This document shows positions 23,452 to 33,230 of a stretch of 64,000 nt of DNA, piece after piece. Source of the stretch: Clostridiales bacterium (GTDB lineage Bacteria > Bacillota > Desulfotomaculia > Desulfotomaculales > VENG01); assembly GCA_016278505.1 (NCBI GenBank), contig JADQBQ010000015.1, forward strand, positions 35,936-99,935, written 5' to 3'. A model generated the notes under the pieces. It worked only from the letters and a program-made list of their open reading frames with translations. It was not told where the DNA came from and ran no database searches. The position numbers were made by a program, and so were the translations under genes. The number at the start of each line of letters is the position of its first letter. The first letter of the stretch is position 1.

Positions 23452-26400
23452 TCAGTTCTTAACCTGCAGCGGCTTGAGGTATTGCTTCATTAAATGAAGA
23501 GCCCGTTCGGGGTCCAGCCGCCCATACAAGCCTCCTAAAATTGATACTAAATAAGAAGCATCCAAAAGCACTTTTCCTCCGGGCCGCAGCCGTTTTCCAT
23601 CCCCGGCAGAATAAAGTGCGCCCGAAGCAATTAATTTTAAGTCATCATAATGGTAATCCAACCCCTCGCTGCACTTATGATAAATAGTGCCTCCTATGAG
23701 AAGTGTAGTACACTCCTCGGTTAAGAAATTTACCCCGTATTGCAGAAAATAAGTATCGGTTTCATCCACGTATCCCACATTATTGCCGGTGGCAATGGAC
23801 ATTATTTCCTTGGCCAGCAAAGAATATACCGCCACCCACTCTCTTTCGGTGGGCATATAATGCGGATTTTTATGAATCCAGATAAGCATATTCTCCAGGT
23901 CTATACTCCTATTACCCTTTGGTCCGGAGGCAAACTGGTTAAAGGATTCTCCACCCGGCTCATAATCAGGGAATTTGGCATTAAAGAATTCATTTAGTTC
24001 TTTCTGCAATTCCCCGCTGCGATAGCGCTCCAATTCCATAAGGTTTTCTGCATTATAGCTAAGCCCGTATTTACCTTCTACCCTCCGGTAAGCCAGCGGT
24101 GCATTGGGAGTCTTTAATATGGTTCGCTTTACTTTACGGAATTCATCTTTTCCGTCATAAATATAAAGGGGGTTTTCTGCCACGTTGGCATAAAAATCTG
24201 TGGTACACCCGCCTATGTCCAGGGCGACAATGTTTCCTAAACCTTTTTCTCTGCCATACCCCTTGGCCAAAAGATTAATTCCAAGGAAAGCAGCACGCGG
24301 GGTGGGTAAAAACTTGGCGGTCATATATTCCTCCACCACGTCAAAACCCTTACCGCGAATAATAATGGTTTGGAAAAGCTCACGTATTGTTTCGTTGACG
24401 GCCTCAATGTGAAAGTTATTCACTTCGGGCATAACATTTTCCGTAACCCTGGCATCCACACCGGCCTGTTCGAATATAGACTTCACATCTCCGGCAACAT
24501 CCCGGTTGCCGGCGTAAACCACGGGCACACCGTACCGGGCATAAGTTGCGTGCCCGGCATACCCGGACAGTAAACGGGCATTGTGGAGCTGAGTCTCAGT
24601 TTCACCCCCGTTATCCACACCTCCGGTCAATAAAATAATTTCAGGCTGATCAATTTCGTAAATGGCCTTGGCCTGTTCCGAAGTCAATTTACCGTCATAG
24701 CTGTTGAGCAATTTGGCCCCTGCCGTGAGAGCGGCCAACTCGGCAGCAAAACCACTTTCTTCCTTAACCAGGGAAACAGTAACAACCTTTAAACCGCCTT
24801 TGGCACTGCTGCAGGGAAGCTTTATATCAAATTCCTGCATTTTTTCATCCAGGGGTTTCCAACTCCCCTTTTTCTTGCACTCTTCCCGAACCCCAAGCCC
24901 GTCGGCCAAACCTTCGCGCAAGTCATCAGGAGTAGTGGGGACATACTTTAGGCTGAATTCATCCGTGGACGTATCCAAAACGCCTACCTTGGTAAATGTG
25001 CTGCCAAAGTCGGCTACCAACACTTTTTTGTTAGCAAAATCAGTAATCCCCAATTCTTTGCGAAACTCCTGCACTACTTCTTCAGTATCCTCGGCTAATT
25101 CTGAAATATATGACTCGTCATCAGCCCTGCTGACATCTTTAAGGAAGTACCACGGTACCCTTTGACGCACCCTGTCTACCCTGACTAATTCATTTTCCAC
25201 CTTATGCCCGTTAAATTCATCAATGCTACACATACCGTCAATTACTTTGGTGCGGCACTTACCCACCATTTCATATCTTTTATCCAAAACAGTAATCTGC
25301 GGCGCTTGGAACAGCCCTACCTGAAGTCCCAGATCCAACGTATCACCACTAATCATCCCACAGTGCCCGGTGGGATAATTATCTTCATTAATTAAATCTA
25401 AAAGCATGGTTTCATAGTTTTGGCTTACAGCATAGTCCATGAAATTCTCTAAGGTAATAACACCATCATATCCACCCATCAAGGCCAGGTGAAAAATATT
25501 ATACATCACGCCACGTTTAAGCTCTTCTTTACGGTGGCAAAAACGTGTGTCATCGGTTATATCCGGTAGAGCACCCCGGTAGTAATTCCTAAAGACCTGT
25601 TTTACTATGTCACAGCTTTCGATAATATCCCTGGCCCTTGCTTCGTGGTGGGCCTCGGGGTAACTTACCACGTGCACAATGTCAGGCTCCATGTACATCT
25701 GCCATAAGGTACTTACGGAAAGATGCCCCTTGGCCTCATCAAGATTGGGCGGAAAGCTGGAGAGACCTCCCCGGGTTTCTTTAATAATATGAAAGTCAAA
25801 ATGCCGGGTAAGCGGTTCCAGTAGCTCATAGGCCGCCGACATTTTGGCCAGGTCGTAAAGCGGTGCAATTTCAGGTGGCAGATCAAACATAAGCTGCATA
25901 ATATAATTCTTAATGCCCGCTTTAAGGGCCACAATACCGGCTACAATATGATCCACCACGTACATGTCATCCGAACAATTCCTGAGCTGCCACTGGTGGG
26001 GGTCATTTATTTCCAACGGTTTATTTTGTTCGGCCCACCAGCGGATTACTTCAAAGTGCTCATCGATACCTTCCCTGATAGCGATGGGACCGCGACCGTC
26101 CAGCTTATTATAGAAAAATATGGGGACAGCGGGGAAGGGCATGTTAAATGCCTCTTCGAATAATCGGGCCACCTCCAAAAGCTCGTCAGTGCCGGAATAA
26201 ATACGTGTAGTGGGCCAATTGCCCCGGCGGGAAGCTTCTTTAAGCCGCCACAGGTCTTCTTTGCTGCGTATGGGTGTACCACCCTGCCCCTTAAGATACT
26301 TGTCCGGATCTTCCTCACCGCGCACAAATTTTGCCAGGTAGGCCTGGCAGGGCTGATCCGGGGCTAAAGATACTATTTCCAGGGCCCCGGCATCGCACAC

Positions 26401-27060
26401 TTTTTCTATATCCTTTATGGTATCATCAATGCTTTCCGAAGCCACTCCTATATGGGCCCTGATTATGGGTCTATTTTCGCGTTCTCGTACTTCCTTTATC
26501 CTCTGCAGCAGGTCATCTGACCATGTCATTTCTTCCGGCTTTTCCGGCGGCAGCCCCCTGGCAAAACGCTCCAACTCTTCCATGGTCACATAGTCATCTA
26601 CTATAAGCTCGAAGAAACTCTTAAATTTTTCCTTATTCCTGTATTCTAGTGCAATCTTATCCAGGTCATAATTGCGGTCTTCCGGTGGTGAAAACTTATC
26701 CTCAATCGCCGGCTTACCGGTCATAGCCCTAACCAGGTTGGCTGCCGGGCGCAGCCCCCCAAAACAATAGCGGATACCGCTGGTTTGAGGATCAAGCTCG
26801 TGCCGGCAAGCCAATTCCACAAACTCACTGATCAATTTATCAACGTGTAAATCACCCAGCCGGCTGGAGATACCGACAACGGCCGGCCGGGCTTCCTTAA
26901 TCTTATTAATAACATCTGAAATGGCCACGGCCGGGCCCAGTTTTACAGCAACATAGTTGTACCCCTTATCTTCCATCCACTCAGCGAATGTCTCCACTCC
27001 CAGGGAGTGCACGCAGTCACCTATGGAGCCAACCATTACCCTGTTTTTCTTTTCGGTCAT
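23452..27060 (-). CDS. Fusion of B12-dependent glutamate-mutase-like enzyme with its GlmL/MutL-type reactivase
   Basis: 1202 residues, three units that are normally separate proteins. Residues 1 to about 140: cobalamin-binding Rossmann domain with GSIGDCVHSLG (His18 the likely Co ligand; one residue more than usual between Asp and His). About 180-620: a TIM-barrel mutase domain like methylaspartate mutase E, including SLAPDQPCQAYL, DGRGPIAIREG and INDPHQWQLRNCSDDM. About 675-1202: an ASKHA ATPase like GlmL/MutL, with VADFGSTFTKVGVLD at 682-696, LTGGVDNGG 811-819 and DIGGCTTDFYA 948-958. GlmL-type proteins are thought to service the cobalamin of their mutase. Substrate unknown. AGGAGG precedes the ATG; 17 bp after the opine dehydrogenase-like gene. 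Confidence 0.85.
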   Translation of the reverse strand: MTEKKNRVMVGSIGDCVHSLGVETFAEWMEDKGYNYVAVKLGPAVAISDVINKIKEARPAVVGISSRLGDLHVDKLISEFVELACRHELDPQTSGIRYCFGGLRPAANLVRAMTGKPAIEDKFSPPEDRNYDLDKIALEYRNKEKFKSFFELIVDDYVTMEELERFARGLPPEKPEEMTWSDDLLQRIKEVRERENRPIIRAHIGVASESIDDTIKDIEKVCDAGALEIVSLAPDQPCQAYLAKFVRGEEDPDKYLKGQGGTPIRSKEDLWRLKEASRRGNWPTTRIYSGTDELLEVARLFEEAFNMPFPAVPIFFYNKLDGRGPIAIREGIDEHFEVIRWWAEQNKPLEINDPHQWQLRNCSDDMYVVDHIVAGIVALKAGIKNYIMQLMFDLPPEIAPLYDLAKMSAAYELLEPLTRHFDFHIIKETRGGLSSFPPNLDEAKGHLSVSTLWQMYMEPDIVHVVSYPEAHHEARARDIIESCDIVKQVFRNYYRGALPDITDDTRFCHRKEELKRGVMYNIFHLALMGGYDGVITLENFMDYAVSQNYETMLLDLINEDNYPTGHCGMISGDTLDLGLQVGLFQAPQITVLDKRYEMVGKCRTKVIDGMCSIDEFNGHKVENELVRVDRVRQRVPWYFLKDVSRADDESYISELAEDTEEVVQEFRKELGITDFANKKVLVADFGSTFTKVGVLDTSTDEFSLKYVPTTPDDLREGLADGLGVREECKKKGSWKPLDEKMQEFDIKLPCSSAKGGLKVVTVSLVKEESGFAAELAALTAGAKLLNSYDGKLTSEQAKAIYEIDQPEIILLTGGVDNGGETETQLHNARLLSGYAGHATYARYGVPVVYAGNRDVAGDVKSIFEQAGVDARVTENVMPEVNNFHIEAVNETIRELFQTIIIRGKGFDVVEEYMTAKFLPTPRAAFLGINLLAKGYGREKGLGNIVALDIGGCTTDFYANVAENPLYIYDGKDEFRKVKRTILKTPNAPLAYRRVEGKYGLSYNAENLMELERYRSGELQKELNEFFNAKFPDYEPGGESFNQFASGPKGNRSIDLENMLIWIHKNPHYMPTEREWVAVYSLLAKEIMSIATGNNVGYVDETDTYFLQYGVNFLTEECTTLLIGGTIYHKCSEGLDYHYDDLKLIASGALYSAGDGKRLRPGGKVLLDASYLVSILGGLYGRLDPERALHLMKQYLKPLQVKN

Positions 27061-27077
27061 GCTAACCCTCCTCGGTT

Positions 27078-28310
27078 TTATCCGATTGCATTTAAACCGG
27101 TGGAATCAAGCTTGCCCTGCAAGAGCAGTCCTCTTAAGCCACTAATGTCATTGATTCCATAGTTTTGGGGAATACGCCCCTCAACAATGTCCTTCCCGGT
27201 CAAAAAACCGTTTTTCATATATTCCTTACCCATCCACCGGGAAGCAACGGAAATTACTCTATCTATAACAGGGGTAGACACACCTACCAGGCGACCCAGG
27301 GCAGCAGTTACAAGTAACCCCGTAGGCACGTCTTCCACCAGATACCGGCTTTTAAAATCCGGCACATATCTTTTACCGTCCAGCCTTTTCACTGGAACTT
27401 TTAACCCTTTATAAGCACGGTTTGTTCTAAAAGCCAGAGCCAGGGTGCTGTTGTCTTCTATTTGTCCTGCATAAGACTGCAGAAGCCATTCTTCCACGGT
27501 GGGTATGTCCTTCATGCTTATGTCCGGCCCCAGTTTACACTGCAGCTCATTTTTCACCAGCTGCACTTCACCGCTCAATTCGTGCAGCACAGCAGCAGTG
27601 CTTTCGCTAACACCGCCGTAAAAAAGTGGAATGTGGTCCTGACTGAAGGATTCGCCGGTATAATCCCTGAACAAACCGTACATGATACCGGGATGTATAA
27701 TCTGTCCCACATTGGCCAGGCTCAAAGCCAGCATGTTGGAGTAGGGATAGACATTTACTCCCAGCATTTGACCCAAAAGATCACACAACGGCTCTGTTTT
27801 GTTTTGGGGTAAAGCGGCCGCCCCCACCCCCTCTTTTATGCCCAGTATTTGCACTTCCCCGCCGGGTTCCTTCAACCGGCAGGCCCAGGGTAAAGTTTGC
27901 AGGCCGAAAACCGTAAATTCCTTGGGTCCCAAATCAGTTAAAATACGCCAGGCCTGGTACTTGAAACCACTGCGGGATGGCATGGCACCCACCGTTACCC
28001 TCTCCGGCAGATAAGGTGCCAGTTGGGTCAGGATTCTCCCATGGGCAAAGGCGGGTAGTACCATGATAACCATGTCCACATTCTCTGCCGCCCGGGCGGG
28101 GTCACATGTCACCAGCTGTGGTCTAAACCTCTCAATTGCCAGCGCGCCGCTGGTACAAATGCCGCCACTGGCTTCCAGCCGGTTATTTAAAAGAGCAGCC
28201 TCTTTATCAAAAGGTGTATATACCACTACGTCACATGTCAAATTACGTGCAGCAACCGGTACCATAACATGCGTACCGTTTCCGCCACCACAAATTAGAA
28301 GTTTTTGCAT
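27078..28310 (-). CDS. Opine (octopine/nopaline) dehydrogenase family protein
   Basis: 410 residues. An N-terminal Rossmann fold begins LLICGGGNGTHVMVPVAA (NAD(P)-binding glycine motif), and the C-terminal half is the helical octopine/nopaline dehydrogenase domain, with NVGQIIHPGIMYGL and the catalytic-type His in IIHPG. Such enzymes make or split N-carboxyalkyl amino acids (opines) reversibly with NAD(P)H. It is the first gene of a unit with the fused mutase, behind a GntR-type operator at 28351-28364. It could use an opine-like substrate, but members of this family also act in metallophore synthesis and other routes; substrate not assigned. Confidence 0.82.
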   Translation of the reverse strand: MQKLLICGGGNGTHVMVPVAARNLTCDVVVYTPFDKEAALLNNRLEASGGICTSGALAIERFRPQLVTCDPARAAENVDMVIMVLPAFAHGRILTQLAPYLPERVTVGAMPSRSGFKYQAWRILTDLGPKEFTVFGLQTLPWACRLKEPGGEVQILGIKEGVGAAALPQNKTEPLCDLLGQMLGVNVYPYSNMLALSLANVGQIIHPGIMYGLFRDYTGESFSQDHIPLFYGGVSESTAAVLHELSGEVQLVKNELQCKLGPDISMKDIPTVEEWLLQSYAGQIEDNSTLALAFRTNRAYKGLKVPVKRLDGKRYVPDFKSRYLVEDVPTGLLVTAALGRLVGVSTPVIDRVISVASRWMGKEYMKNGFLTGKDIVEGRIPQNYGINDISGLRGLLLQGKLDSTGLNAIG

Positions 28311-28350
28311 CCCTTTAATGCCATAAACCCCCTTCTTGGATATGTCATAT

Positions 28351-28364
28351 CAGGTAATGACCAG
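28351..28364 (-). promoter_or_regulatory. GntR-type operator upstream of the opine dehydrogenase-mutase unit
   Basis: CAGGTAATGACCAG, matching CTGGTAATGACCAG at 35189 in 13 of 14 positions, with the shared 5' context ATAT. It lies between the C26 hydrolase stop and the opine dehydrogenase start. The GGT-N4-ACC core is that of HutC/YvoA-type GntR regulators. Confidence 0.7.
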
Positions 28365-28378
28365 TTATTTCGAGCTAA

Positions 28379-29140
28379 TCACCTTTTCCTACACCCTTTC
28401 CTATAATCAAGTGCTGCATATATTAATTTGTTATACACGTTTAAGGACTGATTAGTTGGCAACATCATTTCCGGGTGAAATTGAACCCCTACTACAAAAC
28501 TATGCTGCCTGCTTTCTATGGATTCGGCTATTCCGTCAGTACTATAAGAAGATATCACAAACCCGGGCGCCGGTTGATCAATTGCCTGCCGGTGGAAACT
28601 GTTAACCCACATTTCTTCGATGTGAACAGAGAAAATTTCCTTGAGAGAGGCATCCCTTGTAAATCTTATAAGGTGGGTGGGTATGGCCATGTTTTCCTGC
28701 TGCCGGTGCTCCCAGCGAGTCACCCGGCTTAAATTTAAAATCATAGTCCCCCCGGCAGCCTCATTCAATGTCTGGTGCCCCCGACAAATACCCAATACCG
28801 GCATATCTCTCTCCAGCGCCATGACACAAAGAGCCAAATCAAAGGCATGACGACGGGGGTTTTGAGTTTTTAGATCAGGCAAATTAACATTACAGCCTCC
28901 CCGTGCCGTTTTCTCCACTGTCATTGCCCTGTATTCAGGATCACCTCCGGTCATTAAAAGACCGTCAATACGGCGGAACATTTCTCTCAGTAAATCCATT
29001 TCTTCCACCACCGGCATCAATACCGGCATGCCGCCCGCCTTAATAACAGCCTGCATATAGGCTGCACGCAGGTATAATGCATCATCCAGGGTAGTCTCCC
29101 CGGGGCGGAAACAGAGATTGATACCAATTGCCGGTTTCAT
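28379..29140 (-). CDS. Class I glutamine amidotransferase-like gamma-glutamyl hydrolase (peptidase C26)
   Basis: 253 residues. Catalytic Cys119 in LGICRGHQ and the His222/Glu224 pair in QFHPEM complete the triad. Size and motifs match gamma-glutamyl-GABA hydrolase PuuD and relatives, which split gamma-glutamyl amides to glutamate and an amine. It is encoded 6 bp after the last importer gene and is probably cotranscribed, so an imported gamma-glutamyl compound may be cleaved here. The exact substrate is not known. Confidence 0.88.
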   Translation of the reverse strand: MKPAIGINLCFRPGETTLDDALYLRAAYMQAVIKAGGMPVLMPVVEEMDLLREMFRRIDGLLMTGGDPEYRAMTVEKTARGGCNVNLPDLKTQNPRRHAFDLALCVMALERDMPVLGICRGHQTLNEAAGGTMILNLSRVTRWEHRQQENMAIPTHLIRFTRDASLKEIFSVHIEEMWVNSFHRQAIDQPAPGFVISSYSTDGIAESIESRQHSFVVGVQFHPEMMLPTNQSLNVYNKLIYAALDYRKGCRKR

Positions 29141-29146
29141 AAAATT

Positions 29147-30163
29147 TTACTCCCCCTGCGCTTCACCGGTATAATGATGGCATGCCACCCAGTGTTCGGG
29201 TGCCACCTCTCGCCAGGCCGGCTCTTTCTCATTGCAGCAACCACCCCTCTTGTTAAAACAGCGGGTATGAAAACGACACCCTGGTGGTGGATTAATGGGG
29301 CTTGGAACTGTGCCTGACAAAATCATGCGATCCCTTCGCGCCTCCCTGTCCACTACCGGAATGGCGGATAGAAGAGCCTGTGTATAAGGGTGCAGCGGGT
29401 GTTCAAATAATTCCCTGGTAGAAGCCATTTCTACGATCTTACCTAAATACATTACCGCTACTGCATCACTGATATAAAATATAACACTCAGATCGTGGGC
29501 AATAAAAAGATAAGTTAAGTCAAACTCATCTTGCAGTTCTTCCAGCAGATTAATAATTTGCGCCTGTACAGATACATCCAGAGCGGAAACAGGTTCATCC
29601 GCTACAATGAACTCAGGCTGCATAGCCAGCGCCCTGGCTATGCCTATACGCTGCCTTTGGCCGCCGCTAAACTGGTGCGGATACAGATTTATATGGCGAG
29701 GACTTAAACCCACTTTCTGCAGCAAGTCATATACAATCTCTTCTCGCCTCATGGGCTCTTTGACCCCACGATTTTTAAGTGGTATTCCAACTATGTCTCT
29801 TACTGTCTTACGGGGATTTAGGGAAGCGTACGGATTTTGAAACACCATCTGCATCTTATGCCTGTATTGGTTTAACTGCTCTCCGTGCAACTTGGTAACA
29901 TCTTCCCCGTCATATATAATCTGTCCCTGAGTAGGGTCTTGAAGGCGAATAATGGTACGCCCCAGGCTGGTTTTGCCACACCCGGATTCTCCCACCAGGC
30001 CAATGGTTTGCTTTTTCCCCACCCGTAGATTAATACCATCCACCGCCTGCACACTTATATCTTTATGCCTGGTGAGCAGTTTTGTTAAGTAACTCTGTTT
30101 AATGGTGTAATACTTGTGTAGATTTTTTACCTCCAGCAATACCTCCTGCTGCGGGTTAGTCAC
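29147..30163 (-). CDS. Peptide/opine-type ABC transporter ATPase (DppF/OppF)
   Basis: About 338 residues. Walker [13 protein letters not shown], signature FSGGQRQRIGIARAL, Walker B IVADEPVSALD, and a C-terminal oligopeptide-transporter extension with PGCRFHTRCF. It drives uptake with its partner ATPase upstream. I prefer the GTG start at 30163, which follows AGGCGGTGATACG and lies just after the upstream stop; a start at 30232 would overlap that gene by 50 bp and add 23 atypical residues. Confidence 0.92.
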   Translation of the reverse strand: MTNPQQEVLLEVKNLHKYYTIKQSYLTKLLTRHKDISVQAVDGINLRVGKKQTIGLVGESGCGKTSLGRTIIRLQDPTQGQIIYDGEDVTKLHGEQLNQYRHKMQMVFQNPYASLNPRKTVRDIVGIPLKNRGVKEPMRREEIVYDLLQKVGLSPRHINLYPHQFSGGQRQRIGIARALAMQPEFIVADEPVSALDVSVQAQIINLLEELQDEFDLTYLFIAHDLSVIFYISDAVAVMYLGKIVEMASTRELFEHPLHPYTQALLSAIPVVDREARRDRMILSGTVPSPINPPPGCRFHTRCFNKRGGCCNEKEPAWREVAPEHWVACHHYTGEAQGE

Positions 30164-30182
30164 CGTATCACCGCCTGTCACT

Positions 30183-31169
30183 TTACTGATAAATGGCACA
30201 CCGCACCTGGTGCCCTTCCAATAACTCAACAATATCTACAGCGCAAAGGCATTTATCATGTGCCTGGGAACAACGCGGATAAAAAGAACAACCTTCCGGC
30301 AAATCCGCCAGGTCAGGCACTGTTCCCATTATCGGTAAAAGTTTTTGCTTTTGCGTGGTTATCTTGGGGATGGAATGCAAAAGTCCATCTGTATACGGGT
30401 GTTGAGGATTCTCAATAACATCCTGGGTTTTACCCATCTCCACAATCTCACCGGCATACATCACGGCAATCCGGTGGCAAAACTCAGCAGCCAGGGCTAA
30501 ATCATGCGTAACCAGAATAATGCCTGTACCGCGCTCCTGATTAATTTGTTTAAGTAAGGCCATTATCTGCGCCTGGATAGTTACATCCAGCGCCGTGGTG
30601 GGCTCATCGGCCAGCAATAAGTCAGGCCGGCAGGACAAGGCCAGTGCAATTAGAGCCCGCTGCTGCATACCGCCGCTATATTGATGGGGAAATTCATGAT
30701 AACGCGACTCTTCGGATGGAATACCAACTTCCTGCATCAACTTCAGGACCATTTCCATTTCCTTTCTTTTTCGCGCCCCGTCAAGAAAAGGAATACTTGA
30801 GTTGGAAGCCACCATTTCGTGAATGCGCAAGGATTCTCTTACCTGCTCACCCACTTTAAAAACAGGGTTAAGGGTAGTCATAGGATCCTGAAAGATCATG
30901 GAAATCTTTTGTCCCCGCAGGCGGCGCATCTCCCGTCCTGGCTTGGTTAGAATGTTTTCCCCGTCAAGTTTTATCTGACCGTACTTTATCTTCCCCGGGT
31001 ACGGTATCAAGCGCATAATAGTCAAAAGCATAGCACTTTTACCACAGCCGGATTCGCCTACCAGCCCCAATATTTCACCTTGATCCAGTTTAAGGCTTAC
31101 GTTTTGTATGGCCTTAACCGGCTTTTTAGCCGTATCATAATACATAGATAGGTTTTCAATCTCTAACAT
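30183..31169 (-). CDS. Peptide/opine-type ABC transporter ATPase (DppD/OppD)
   Basis: 328 residues. Walker [12 protein letters not shown], signature [15 protein letters not shown], Walker [12 protein letters not shown], and the C-terminal Cys-rich end (CSFYPRC, KCLC) found in DppD/OppD proteins. Start at ATG 31169, preceded by AAAGGGTG; a GTG at 31178 is a weaker choice. Third from last in the importer operon. Confidence 0.92.
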   Translation of the reverse strand: MLEIENLSMYYDTAKKPVKAIQNVSLKLDQGEILGLVGESGCGKSAMLLTIMRLIPYPGKIKYGQIKLDGENILTKPGREMRRLRGQKISMIFQDPMTTLNPVFKVGEQVRESLRIHEMVASNSSIPFLDGARKRKEMEMVLKLMQEVGIPSEESRYHEFPHQYSGGMQQRALIALALSCRPDLLLADEPTTALDVTIQAQIMALLKQINQERGTGIILVTHDLALAAEFCHRIAVMYAGEIVEMGKTQDVIENPQHPYTDGLLHSIPKITTQKQKLLPIMGTVPDLADLPEGCSFYPRCSQAHDKCLCAVDIVELLEGHQVRCAIYQ

Positions 31170-31181
31170 GTGATACACCCT

Positions 31182-32114
31182 TTACTGATCAGTTCGCAAG
31201 CGAGGATCCAATATATCGCGCAGTCCTTCTCCCAACATATTAATGGCCAAAACCAGTGTCAGCAGGAAAAGTCCCGGGAAGGTGGAAATCCACCAGGCAT
31301 TCATCATATAGTCCTTACCCGCTTTAATCATGGAACCCCAGGCGGCCTGGTCCTGAATCCCCAAACCCAGGTAGCTCAAAGATGCTTCCATGATTATCAT
31401 AAAGCCCATACGCAGCGTTGCTAATACAATAACAGAATGGATAATATTAGGTAACACCTCGGAAACCATGATGGCAAAGTTTCTCTGTCCTGTTATCTTT
31501 GCAGCCTCTACATATTCTTTTGTCTTTTCGGAAAGCATCTCGCCCCGGACCAGGCGGAAGAATTCAACCCAGCCCTTAAAAGTTAGGGCAAAAACAAGGT
31601 TGCCGAAACCGGGACCGGTAGCTGCCATCATACCAATGGCAAAAATAAGAAAAGGAAACGCCAGTAAAAGGTCCCCAAAGCGAGATACAATATTATCAAA
31701 CCAGCCGCGGTAATAACCGGCTATTACCCCAAAAAGAATACCTAAAGTGACTGAAATCCCCACCGTAACAAAACCCACCAATAAAGAGATACGGATTCCG
31801 TATATAATCCTGCTTAAGAGATCTCGTCCCAGCTCATCTCCCCCAAAAATGTGCGCCGAAGTACCCCCTTCCATCCAAGCCGGCGCTAAAAGGCGATTAT
31901 CCAGCGTCCCCTCATCCGGGCCGTAAGGAGCTAAGTAAGGAGCAAAAATTGCCATCAGGATAAAGATCATAATTACTACAGCCCCAAACAAAGCGGTGGG
32001 GTGCCTGACGAGCTTGGAGCCAAATTCTTTCCAAGCATTCCACCACAGTTTGAGCCGCAGCATAAGGTAATAGGAATGCCGGTTGCGCGGTTCTATTTGT
32101 AACGCTCCCTTCAT
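31182..32114 (-). CDS. Peptide/opine-type ABC transporter permease (DppC/OppC)
   Basis: About 310 residues, six membrane helices. An N-terminal OppC-type segment (WNAWKEFGSKLVRHPTALFG) leads into FGGDELGRDLLSRIIYGIRIS, characteristic of DppC. The EAA-loop EYVEAAKITG contacts the ATPases. Start ATG at 32114 follows AGGAGTGAGCAC, 10 bp after the dppB stop; an earlier Met at 32168 would overlap dppB and lacks a site. Confidence 0.92.
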   Translation of the reverse strand: MKGALQIEPRNRHSYYLMLRLKLWWNAWKEFGSKLVRHPTALFGAVVIMIFILMAIFAPYLAPYGPDEGTLDNRLLAPAWMEGGTSAHIFGGDELGRDLLSRIIYGIRISLLVGFVTVGISVTLGILFGVIAGYYRGWFDNIVSRFGDLLLAFPFLIFAIGMMAATGPGFGNLVFALTFKGWVEFFRLVRGEMLSEKTKEYVEAAKITGQRNFAIMVSEVLPNIIHSVIVLATLRMGFMIIMEASLSYLGLGIQDQAAWGSMIKAGKDYMMNAWWISTFPGLFLLTLVLAINMLGEGLRDILDPRLRTDQ

Positions 32115-32124
32115 GTGCTCACTC

Positions 32125-33144
32125 CTAAAGGCTGATCTTGGGATTAATATAAGTATATAAGACATCAACTACCAGGTTAGCTATTACATAAGTAAGTGCA
32201 TAAATCATTACCACTCCCTGAACAAGTGGGTAATCCCTGGAAAAAATAGCGTCCACAGCCAACCTGCCTAAGCCAGGCCACCCAAAAACCGTTTCCACAA
32301 TCATATTTCCGCCCAGCAGCACCCCTATTTGAATCCCCACCACGGTAACGGTAGGAATCAGAGCATTGCGCAGAGCATGCTTTACAACTACTCTGAATTC
32401 GTTTAAACCTTTTGCCCTGGCCAGAATAACATAATCCTGCCGGAGCACTTCCAGCATACTGGAGCGAATAACCCTGGCCACAATGGCTGCCATGGCCGCC
32501 CCCAGAGTTACCGCAGGTAAAAACAAATGCTTTACGCTGCTTACAAATGCCGGCCAGTTACCTGTAAGTATACTGTCAATAACATAAAAACCGGTAGTAT
32601 AATGCAGTTCCATGCCGTAATCGATTCTGCCGGCCACCGGAAACATTTTCAACTTCACCGCAAAGATTAAGATCAGCACAATGCCAAGCCAAAAGTTAGG
32701 CATGGAAATTCCCAGAAAGGATCCACCCATGGCCACCCGATCAAGCACGGAATACTGGCGTACAGCAGAAATAATGCCTATGGGCATAGCAATTAACAAT
32801 GCCAGCACCGTAGCCGCAAGGGCAAGTTCTATGGTTGCCGGTAATGTCTGCCAAATAATATCCGCAACCGGCTGACGGCGGGTAAAAGAATTGCCCAGGT
32901 CTCCCCGCGCCATACCTGAAAGAAAGTATCCCATCTGTACATAAAGCGGTTTATCCAGATTAAACTCTTCCCGCAATGCTTCCTCTTCCTCCTGCGTAAC
33001 ACTGCCGCTGTCACCCATCATAAGATCCACGGGGTCACCCGGCGTAAGACGCATAAACATAAACACAATAATAGCAACACCGAGCATGATGGGAATGGCT
33101 ATCAATACACGTTCCAAAATTTTAACAAACCTCACATATCTCAC
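32125..33144 (-). CDS. Peptide/opine-type ABC transporter permease (DppB/OppB)
   Basis: 339 residues, six membrane helices. N-terminal helix followed by FMRLTPGDPVDLMMGD, the DppB/OppB hallmark, and the EAA loop VILARAKGLNE. It follows the binding-protein gene after a 336-bp gap that holds a mobile-element-like repeat and two hairpins, so message levels of binding protein and membrane complex are probably set separately. Confidence 0.93.
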   Translation of the reverse strand: MRYVRFVKILERVLIAIPIMLGVAIIVFMFMRLTPGDPVDLMMGDSGSVTQEEEEALREEFNLDKPLYVQMGYFLSGMARGDLGNSFTRRQPVADIIWQTLPATIELALAATVLALLIAMPIGIISAVRQYSVLDRVAMGGSFLGISMPNFWLGIVLILIFAVKLKMFPVAGRIDYGMELHYTTGFYVIDSILTGNWPAFVSSVKHLFLPAVTLGAAMAAIVARVIRSSMLEVLRQDYVILARAKGLNEFRVVVKHALRNALIPTVTVVGIQIGVLLGGNMIVETVFGWPGLGRLAVDAIFSRDYPLVQGVVMIYALTYVIANLVVDVLYTYINPKISL

Positions 33145-33182
33145 CTCCTTGCTTCCACCCGACTCCCTTAAAACTGTTTTGA

Positions 33183-33208
33183 ACGGGGAGAGATTAATCT
33201 CTCCCCGT
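33183..33208. terminator. Perfect GC-rich palindrome on the dppB side of the repeat element
   Basis: 26-bp perfect palindrome with half-site ACGGGGAGAGATT. A related hairpin (GGAGAGA / TCTCTCC, 33454-33471) lies on the other side of the 211-bp element. Together they look like one intercistronic stem-loop that was split or duplicated by insertion. Confidence 0.5.
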
Positions 33209-33230
33209 TTGTTGAAATACCAGCTTGTCT

